Assembly: GCA_030867875.1 (NCBI GenBank)
Contig: JAOWCC010000936.1
Location: 744,001 to 808,000, forward strand
Length of the DNA stretch: 64,000 bases
Reading direction: 5' to 3'
Origin: Actinernus sp. WN-2022
Taxonomy: Eukaryota; Cnidaria; Anthozoa; Actiniaria; Actinernidae
In this document: positions 56,165-64,000 of the stretch, in pieces
How positions within the stretch are numbered: position 1 is the first letter of the stretch
Layout: each line of letters opens with the position of its first letter
Position numbers and translations under genes: made by a program
The notes under the pieces: model-generated
What the model was told of the DNA's origin: nothing
What the model saw: only the letters and a program-made list of their open reading frames with translations
Database searches by the model: none

Positions 56165-56330
56165 AACAATTATTGAATTCGGTTTTCGCATGATAGCGAA
56201 AATTACATGTATCAAGACCTCGGTCTGTGGCGGTATCGGCCTCAACCGTCGGCTTCGGTTGATAACACAGACCTCTGTCTTGATAATTTTCGCTATCATG
56301 CTCAACCTCATCCAATAATTGCTTAATACT
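56165..56330. repeat. Foldback repeat (gcatgatagcgaaaattac arms)
   Basis: Left gcatgatagcgaaaatta and right aattttcgctatcatgc are exact complements. The inner atcaagacctcggtctgtg pairs with acagacctctgtcttgat. A diverged partial copy is at 20569-20680. Confidence 0.85.
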
Positions 56331-56399
56331 CATTTTCCTAAAATAAGCAAAGTTTTTTGAAATATTCAAATTGAGCAGCCATTCTGGAAGAGAGGTATA

Positions 56400-56950
56400 A
56401 TTATAATAATTATAATAATAGAGGTATAATTAGGGTTTTGAGGAACATTCATCTTCGCGTGGACTACATGTTTCAAGTCAATTCAAAACTGGGATCAGCA
56501 TCGTATTTTTGCATCTAGTAAGTATTTCCAGACCATTCTAACGTGTTCGAGAAAGATCAATAAATTTGGTGGAATAGATTTTTCAAAATACTGTAGATCT
56601 GAATTTGCGGTTCTAATATATGCTGGTCACGGAAATGATATTCTGAAAAATATTCAAGTATGAAAGAATAACGGAAACAAGTTATCGCTCCTGCGAAGTT
56701 TAGTCTTTAAATATTTTTTTATATATATAATCTAACTGAGAAGAAGCGCCGAAATGCACCAGCATTTTCTAATAACAAAACAAGAGCCCTTACAAAGTAC
56801 CTAACTTGATATCCTTAACATTTCACCATATAAAACTAACTAGGAGTTAAAACAACCTTGGTTATTATATCTTCTCCATACTGAATTAAAGGAAAGCGTT
56901 TCATTACGTGTTAGTCATTGGAATACTGCTGGCTGATAGCAAAATCGTTA
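56400..56950. other. No gene recognised
   Basis: AT-rich; a short tataattata palindrome run lies at 56396-56430. Confidence 0.4.
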
Positions 56951-56954
56951 AAAT

Positions 56955-57305
56955 GATATCACACTGCCTCCAGTGGAGATATCATTTATATCAACACGTG
57001 TGGAATATCACTTTACAGACCAAAACCTATTTTGTCTGATTTGTTCTCTTTTAACCAATAATGTATATAAAATGTGAAAAACATTACTCTTAAATAGCGA
57101 CAACGTAAACTTGAGGACATTTGTTTGATTTTGACTTGGTTTGACAGGATAATTTGTTTTTGCTAATCTTCAAACTTAGAAATGAAAAAATATTAAAGCT
57201 TACCAACTGGTTTTCACGTAATAAAAAGTCAATTACATGGGTGCTTGGAGAAACTGAATTTATCTTCTCGTGTTTAACTTGATAACTTACTCGTTCGCGG
57301 AGTGT
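56955..57305 (-). repeat. Dispersed ~330-bp repeat, second copy
   Basis: Inverted relative to 21430-21760. Shared landmarks are acacgtgtgga.atcactttacagacc (start) and atttatcttctcgtgtttaa..tgataact (end). Confidence 0.7.
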
Positions 57306-58260
57306 TCTATATTTATCAAGTTTACCAAGCATACTCACTTACTTCAACATATAAGCACGAGGAATGAAGATATAAGTCTGCACTTCAGATGGAGTTGTTT
57401 TCTCTCAGTGCTGGCTGTATGAGAATACTGAAGATTTGCAACACACCTTGCTTGTTTTATACCTGGCGGATATTTATCTGTACCACATTTCATAATCTAA
57501 ATCCTATGGCTTAATTACGAAAAAAGTAATATTAAGAATGATGAAATGGCAGGAAATTTAAACCCAACGACATAAGCCTTACTAAGTCTTATTGTGACCA
57601 ATGCACATTGTTTGCAACTGCAGCTATTTATTTTACCTCCTTCCGAGTTCATAATCTAAATCCCTATTATTTGAAAATAAATAAATAAATGAAAAGATTT
57701 TAAGAGGATTTTGAAATGTTTAAACTGACGGGAAGTTTTAGGCAAAGATTAGCCACTCTACTCAAATTTGAATTGATGTTATTTTTTTTACAAAGGCACA
57801 GTATTTTCATGTGAAAGGCTAAGGTCCATATTCCTTGAATACAGCATAACACCAACGTTGTTTACATTAGCAAACACTAACATTAATTCCCAAAGGACGT
57901 CTAAACGTAGCGACTACATTCTACATTTCAGGGAATGGATATATCTGCACGATTGCGAAGTAATCTGATTTCGGAATAGCAAGAATAAGTACCAAAAAAA
58001 ACGTGGCCTAAGTTATCGTATGTTTTACTAAAATGATTATTTATAAATCTGTTAATTTCTGATAATCTCTTTTAAACTGAACGTTTACGAAGATTTGATA
58101 AAGGATTACTTGCTAATAATCTAGCATATTACAAACTTGCTACTGACTATCAGGAATTGCCAACTATCTGATCACCCACTCCAACTGTGCGGCGCTAGAA
58201 GACCATATAAAACCACTAAGAAAGCTGCCTATTTTGCAAAATTTCTCACACAGTTTTAGA
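57306..58260. other. No gene recognised
   Basis: Non-coding, AT-rich. tcataatctaaatcc occurs twice (57490 and 57650). Confidence 0.4.
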
Positions 58261-58264
58261 TCTT

Positions 58265-58502
58265 AGATGGTGGTTGAAATTCCTTTTTTTGTTATTTCCT
58301 TTAGGTTAGTTCTACGTGATAATATATGGCTTGGTACAAGATTGCGTCAGCCGATGAGATTAAAGGATTACCTGCTATTTGAAAGATGGTGGTTGAAATT
58401 CCTTTTTTTGTTATTTCCTTTAGGTTAGTTCTACGTGATAATATATGGCTTGGTACAAGATTGCGTCAGCCGATGAGATTAAAGGATTACCTGCTATTTG
58501 AA
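58265..58502 (+). repeat. 119-bp tandem duplication
   Basis: 58265-58383 and 58384-58502 are identical as far as I can read (agatggtggttgaaattcct through gctatttgaa). A very recent duplication or an assembly artefact. Confidence 0.95.
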
Positions 58503-58990
58503 AGTTTGTTTTCAGCTGGTGGTGTAATTTGATTTTAAATTGAAAAGAACATGTTTAAATAAGAAACAAACTCGTTAAACTTCCTAACCCATTCCGGAAT
58601 CTCTCCCTAGTTACCATTTAGGATGCCAGTAATAGGTTGCTATATGACGAAATAAAAATCAGCGAACAAATTAAGTAAAAACGTTTTGTGCCGACTTTTT
58701 GTGTATCCGATTCAAGTTATTCTAACAGAAAAGCGTGGCAAGCATCTTAAGGTTTCTGGCGGGTATTGTGACAGCCCAATTGGCGTCATAAACATTGGCA
58801 CTTTTCAACGAGAAAATTTTTGGCCGATCTTTGAGATTTTGTTGAACCATGTATTGACTGTTGTTGAAGAATACTGAAACACAAACAGAATTCCAAGATA
58901 TATAATATATTCGGAGATATAAATGCTTCTTTCGACGCCTTGTTTTGAAGTAAAATGCGAAAATAGTCAAAACGACACGATATTCTTGAT
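58503..58990. other. No gene recognised
   Basis: Short chance frames only. Confidence 0.4.
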
Positions 58991-58994
58991 TGAA

Positions 58995-59103
58995 TTGCAC
59001 GTTACGTCATCGCCGCCATGTTAGCTTCTCTTGTTAGTTCCACCAACATGGCCGCCACGGCTTTGTTATTTGAATCTCTGAGGATTAGTTGCGAGTCAGC
59101 AAT
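58995..59103. mobile_element. MITE family D, copy 4 (short)
   Basis: gcacgttacgtcatcgccgc begins it. The inner arms gccgccatgttag and caccaacatggccgcc and the outer atttgaatctctgaggatta match copies 1-3. Confidence 0.75.
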
Positions 59104-59154
59104 ATAAAAAACAAATGCTGTTATTGATTAATTAATCAACATATTATATACCAA

Positions 59155-59665
59155 CTGTTCGGACAAACTACGGTAAATTCAGTTTAAGATATAAAGGTGC
59201 TGTAATCTGGAACTCACTTTCCGAAGAAAGTAGGACAATTCAGTCAAGGAAACTCTTCAAATCTAGACTCCAAAAACAGCGCATAGAGAACTATTAATTT
59301 CATTTTTTTATATCCATCTTCTCTTCTAAATCTTGTATTTCCATCTCCCTACCTCCCTCCCCAAGCTACCTGTGTGTAGTTTCATCGTCATTTAGTGTTT
59401 AGTGTTATTGATATCGAGTGTGATAATATACAATTGTGTTGTATGTTATATATATATTTTCATGTTTTCTTTCTTTTTTCATTATTAGTTTGACCCATAT
59501 TATACTGTCTACAAAAATATATTTCGGGATACCAGACTCGATTAGTTTTTCTTCTTCTAAGCCGCTATTTCTGGTATCCCAATACTCTAACTATGGCAAT
59601 TATATTTATTACACTTCATGTAACTACAAGACAGGGTATGAATAAGGACTTGTTGTTGTTGTTAA
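59155..59665 (+). pseudogene. LINE C-terminus and 3' tail
   Basis: A frame reading TNYGKFSLRYKGAVIWNSLS, then EESRTIQSRKLFKSRLQKQR (about 59166-59290), matches the extreme C-terminus of L2/CR1-like LINE polyproteins. It is followed by ~360 bp of AT-rich UTR ending in a gtt microsatellite (59650-59664). The 5' part is truncated, as is usual for LINEs. Confidence 0.7.
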
Positions 59666-60300
59666 CTAACCCATGAGCTTCGTTGGTTACGAGTTTCAAT
59701 AAAATCGATGGAATGGAAACTACTACAGTAAAAGAGATATAAAGCTACCGCAAAATATTGTTTGCCAATCAGTTGTTGCGAAATGTCGAGCAACTATGAA
59801 CACAGTTTACAACTCTATCCGGTAATCTATAGTTTAACACCATGGGAGACTGGGACGGAGTATATCACTAGATGAAGAAGGAAAGGTTAGTTGAATGTGA
59901 ATATTTGGTGAAAAGCGACAGTTTTGATTTGATGTTAATATTAAAAAATATGAACGAATATTATGGCCTCGTTCGCGAGTATGTTGAAGGACGACATATT
60001 TTGTGACACCATGTACAAGGGATTGTAGCTGGTTGAAACCTTCAAAATCACTCCTAACCTCTTTCTAATTATTGGCAAAATCGTACATGATAATATTTGC
60101 TTGTCCGATAATAGGTTGATCTGTCCGATAATGGTTTGTCAACAACGGATATCTTCAGTCGATTTTCAGGGAGAATAGTGAAATTCGAAAGGAATCAGAT
60201 TATGTAAACGTAGTTACAGCTATTAAAGATCAATTTGAAATGCTCCGTCCTTTATACAGTTAAGGCTGCCAGGCAGCGGTTTAAATAATACAATTAATTG
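59666..60300. other. No gene recognised
   Basis: Non-coding; ctgtccgataat occurs twice near 60110. Confidence 0.4.
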
Positions 60301-60343
60301 ATAAGATCAAGCGGCCCCGGTCAAACGGTTTCAACATCTGTTC

Positions 60344-60640
60344 AACATCGGGACAACTTCGGTACAGCATTGGTACAACATCGTTACAACATCGGTACAA
60401 CTTCGATCGGTACAGCATTGGTACAATCTCGGTAGATCATTGATATAACATCGGTACAACATCGGTACAGCATCGGTACAGCCTGGTAGTACAACATCGG
60501 TAGAACATCGGTAGAACATTGGTACAACATCGGTAGAACATCGGTAGAACATTGGTACAGCATTGGTACAACATCGGTACAGCATTGGTATAACATCGGT
60601 AAAACATTGGTACATCATTGGTACAACATCGGCGGTACAA
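60344..60640. repeat. 11-bp minisatellite, longer copy
   Basis: About 25 imperfect units of cggtacaacat type. Because 11 is not a multiple of 3, all three frames cycle through the repeat and look open (LYQCC/TDVVPM-like) on the minus strand. These frames are not genes. Confidence 0.85.
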
Positions 60641-61419
60641 CATTTGGTGAAACCGATGTTGAAACCGTTTGACATTTCCGAGAACAACAGTAGTTAATTA
60701 GAATGCATTTTGTTATCGGTGTGCTGAACGATGTTGAAACCGTTTGACACGCATGCTATCAATATATTTCAACAAGTGTTGAACCGATGTTAAAGAGACG
60801 TTGACACCGTTTGATCGAGCCTTAACATTACTATCAGAAATATACATATTTATGAAATATATAATTATTTATAATTTATATCAGAAGTGAAATCACACCA
60901 GCAGCTGCAAGTAAAGTTTAAATATACCAGGTAATCTTCTAATCTTATGCAATCTTCGTTTATATTTAATTGGTATACAGTTTTGTATTACGTAGAACTA
61001 AAGCAAAATAAAGCAAGAACGAATAAGTAATGCGGATAGAAACTTTGAACTGAAAATATACAGTTTTTTGAGTGAGTTTATTGTCCTCCTTCGCGAGGCT
61101 TCCGACTTTCGATCGATGAACAGTGTTGGCGAATAGGTGATCAGATAATTGACCGATTTAGCTTGTACATTTGTTGTCCTAATTCAGGTCACCTGAATTT
61201 TGTGCACAAAAATCAACCAAATTCCTCATCGTAAAGGCAAGGTAAGCGAATACCGCAACCATTTCCCCACATTTGAAAATCAGAATAAAAAAATCTTTTT
61301 GAGGAATTTGTTGAATTAACCCCTAGTGTCATACTCGCTACTTCAACAGACCTATAACGTTATTATCTAGAACGTATATAAACGTGTTTATGAGTTATAG
61401 TCCCGTATATAGGGTATCT
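60344..61419. repeat. Dispersed ~1 kb repeat, copy B
   Basis: Matches 1-954. The left side has cggtcaaacggtttcaacat (60316), complementary to atgttgaaaccgtttgaca (60655 and 60731), so part of it is a foldback unit. The right boundary is at gggtatct, exactly as in copy A, but here it joins the minus-strand LINE. Confidence 0.75.
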
Positions 61420-62586
61420 CACTGCCGTTGTGATATATGTATCATCAGCAAACATCCCAGGTATCGAGTGATTTAGGCATTTTGGAAAATCATTTACGTA
61501 AATAATAAACAACAGGGGACCTAATATGGACACTTGTGGAATACCACAAGTTATTTGTTCTTCTTTAGATAAGACTCCATTTACATGACACCTCTGGTTC
61601 CTATTACTTAAATATGACTTAAATACTTGCAGAGCTCTACCGTTGATACCATAACTACTTAGTTTGCGCAATAAAATGTTGTGATCTACAGTATCAAATG
61701 CTTTCTTTAAGCCAATAAAGACATTTCCATTCAAACAACCATTGTCCATATTTTTAAGCCAAATATCTGTCGCAACAAGTAGAGCTGTGCAGGTTGAATA
61801 CGAGGTGCGAAAACCAGATTGAGAATCTGTTAACAGTTTGTTATGTTTTAAGAGAGAGAGTTGTGTGTGAACTATTCTTTCTGCAACTTTGGAAATTGCA
61901 GGGAGAATAGAAATAGGTCTATAATTATCGGGCAAATTTCTTTCATCCGACTTATAAATAGGAGAGACTTTAGCCTTTTTCCAGTCGTCAGGAAAAATAC
62001 CTGTCGCGAACATTTGGTTAATAATTTCGCAGACGGACTCAGAGATGTATGGACTAGCTAATTTTAAAAGCTTGCTAGAGATTTTATCTAGCCCGCAGCT
62101 TTTTGAAGTATTGAGGCCCGACATGACTTTATGTACATATTCCTTAGTTACAGGGCTAAATCCAAAATTGGCATCTGAACCTTTAATGTAGTCTTCGGGT
62201 ACACAGTTAGTCCCTGGAATTTCAGATGCCAATTTTTGTCCTAGAGAACAAATATGCGAATTCATTTGATCAGCTATTTCCTGGTTATCAGTGAATTTCG
62301 CCCCGGCAATAAACAATTCATTGATAACTGTTGTATTTGATTTTCGACCTAAGGAGTTATTTATAACTTTCCATGTTTCTTTTATATTACCACTGTTTTC
62401 CTCAATGCCCTCATTGAAATAATTAGGTTTTGTTGCTTTAATGCATGCATTGACCTCATTTCTTGCCTGCTTGTAATCCCTCCAATGATGATCTGAATTA
62501 TGCTTAATAGCTTGTTTCTTAATAGCTTGTTTCTCATTTTTTTTTTTTAGCTCGGCAGTTATCCATGGTGAATATTTACTCCGCAC
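61420..62586 (-). pseudogene. LINE reverse transcriptase, 3'-truncated, catalytic Asp lost
   Basis: One long minus frame of about 385 codons. It starts inside the linker after the endonuclease (SPWITAELKKKNEKQ), crosses the pre-RT region (GLDKISSKLLKLASP), then DNYRPISILPAISKVAERIV, SQSGFRTSYSTCTALL, motif A VFIGLKKAFDTVDH, FKSYLSNRNQRCHVNG, CGIPQVSILGPLLFIIYVND and FADDTYIT. The usual motif A is FLDLKKAFD; here the catalytic Asp is Gly. PQG is PQV. It ends where the repeat copy B begins. It is largely free of stops, so a fairly young but inactive copy of a different LINE lineage from 3597-5880. Confidence 0.85.
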
Positions 62587-62624
62587 TTTTCTTTGCCTAA
62601 TTGGAGCGTGTTTATTTACGACCC

Positions 62625-63960
62625 CTAAGAATTCTCCAAGTTAAATGACCACTTTACTCTTCTATCCAGGAGAAGCTTTCTCACTTCTGGGAGGTCAAAT
62701 AATCTTGACAACGTCTTGGATGCCGCCTTAAAAGTCCTTCCATTGTCTGACTTCATCTCACTAGGTATTCCTCGACGTGCTGTAAATCTTCTAAAGCTTC
62801 GCAGAAAGGCTTCAGCTGTCAGGTCTGGCGCTAAATCTAAGTGCACAGCTCGTGAAACTCCACACGTGTAGAGTACAATGTAAACCTTCAACATTTTGTC
62901 CGCCTGCTTCACAAATAACGGACCTGCAAAGTCCACACCTGTGTATGTAAATGGATGGTTTACGGTCAGCCTGAACCGCGGTAGAGGCGGTGGATATGGT
63001 GCCCTGTATGGCTTACCCTCGTGTCGCCGACAGATGTAACACCATGTAGTACCTTTCGAATGAACTGACGACCTTTAACAATCCAATACCTGGGTCAGTG
63101 TCTCCTTAACTCCATTATGACTGACCCTCTCATGGCAGTGTCTCACTATCAATAAGGTCACCATATTGATAGTGAGACACTGCCATGAGAGGGTCAGTCA
63201 TAATGGAGTTAAGGAGACACTGACGCAGCTTCGATCAAGGTTTTGGATTGTGTTAAGAGGAGTGGATGTTTCTGACTCTCTGTTAGATCTGCATACTGCA
63301 GTCTTCCTCCACATCGGTACAACTTCTTCTCATCTTGAAACAGTCCAAACTCCCTTTGTAAGCTCTCAAACTTTGAACTTGTGACAATGTTACCTTGAAT
63401 GTCCTTTACCCAGAGTGCTTCGTCTTCCGTAATGTTCTCTGCCGAAATCTGAGGATCTACCTTGACATTCTTTCTCTTGGCCTTTAATAGTTCTATGAAC
63501 TTGAGCACTAGGGCAGTGACACTCAACAATTTCTGTAGGCTACTATACCTCTTGCAGTTCATCACAGCACTGATACCAACTTGACTACAGGTTGTCATGA
63601 GCAGTGACGAGTTGCTCAGACAGATGCTTCAGTCTTTAACCTTCATTTCTTCCATAGTCTCAGGTGTGGGATCTCCCCCCGTGGCAACGATTCCCTGTAT
63701 GTCATCATATGTCTCCAACCAGTCTGGACCAGTGAACCATATGCTTAAATGCAGCTCTCTAGCGGGTACTCCTCTTGATGGAATATCTGCGGGATTCTTT
63801 ACGCCAGGACAATGACCCCATGCCACTGGTGGTACTATACGTCGTATTTCCGCCACCCTATTCTGAACAAACGGCTTCCACTCTCGAGTCTCCCTTTGAA
63901 TCCAATACAGGGCCACAGTTGAATCGGTCCAGCACTTCAATAAAGATATATCAATGAATC
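62625..63960 (-). pseudogene. BEL/Pao retrotransposon pol fragment (RNase H, integrase)
   Basis: Minus strand, in order. WTDSTVALYWIQRETREWKP and HCPGVKNPADIPSRG (63934-63760) are the RNase H end region. A linker with EDEALWVKDIQG and [19 protein letters not shown] (63440-63260) leads to the integrase zinc-binding part. CYICRRHEGKPYRAPYPPPLP and TYTGVDFAGPLFVKQADKML (63040-62880) begin the integrase core with its first Asp; KSDNGRTF (about 62750) carries the second. It breaks off after RRVKWSFNLE near 62630. Stops and the inverted duplication at 63094-63224 inactivate it. The rest lies beyond the window. Confidence 0.85.
63094..63224. repeat. Perfect 60-bp inverted repeat inside the BEL integrase
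   Basis: Arms 63094-63153 and 63165-63224 are exact reverse complements around an 11-bp spacer (aaggtcaccat). Both encode the same integrase stretch, [17 protein letters not shown], once on each strand. The plus-strand copy runs on as [11 protein letters not shown]. Confidence 0.95.
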
Positions 63961-64000
63961 CCTCTAAAGTGTCCTTAACTCGACTAATGAGCCGTGCTAA

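Noticed and set aside
60331..60687. 118-codon Cys-rich repetitive frame
   Set aside because: Produced by the 11-bp minisatellite, which keeps frames open by chance.

Overview
The window is eukaryotic and most likely from a cnidarian, probably an anthozoan such as a coral. The evidence is that coding exons are short and separated by GT-AG introns, the DNA is AT-rich, and transposable elements are very dense and typical of anthozoans: Ty3/Gypsy, BEL/Pao, tyrosine-recombinase (DIRS/Ngaro-like) and L2/CR1-like retroelements, plus many short foldback elements. The assignment is inference from gene and repeat content; no rRNA or mitochondrial marker is present.

Three host loci can be supported. 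(1) A six-exon plus-strand gene (15962-27430) encodes a type II membrane-anchored acid-sphingomyelinase-like phosphodiesterase. Every splice phase agrees and the family's metal-binding motifs are all present, but there is an in-frame TAA in exon 3. (2) A plus-strand last exon (40419-40746) encodes a cysteine-rich secreted domain whose cysteine spacing fits an IL-17-like cytokine; the 5' exon was not found. (3) A minus-strand class A GPCR (47914-49089) has its coding region in a single exon, and a good acceptor just upstream of the ATG implies a 5' UTR exon. A diverged copy of the GPCR 3' flank lies 3 kb away (44610-44790).

Layout. 1-3300: a repeat shared with 60344-61419, then a decayed minus-strand Gypsy pol. 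3597-5880: an L2-like LINE split by a DNA transposon, itself split by a Harbinger-like element. 5868-9703: a tyrosine-recombinase retroelement relic with a split direct repeat. 9840-15000: repeats, including a small inverted-repeat element with a hammerhead-ribozyme-like core (12633-12762). 15962-27430: the phosphodiesterase gene, whose introns are full of foldback elements, SINE-like sequences and two tandem arrays close to splice acceptors. 28368-30776: two adjacent copies of a 1.1-1.3 kb unit. 32760-34140: another interrupted LINE. 34700-40400: foldback elements and a RecQ-like fragment. 40419-47670: the IL-17-like exon, then nested foldback elements and a 1.7 kb inverted repeat. 47914-49089: the GPCR. 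49150-60300: mostly non-coding repeats and LINE tails. 60344-64000: the second repeat copy, a LINE RT with a damaged catalytic site, and a BEL/Pao element with a 60-bp perfect inverted duplication.

The three host genes show no evidence of working together. The main story is layered transposition: insertions inside insertions can be ordered by their target-site duplications.
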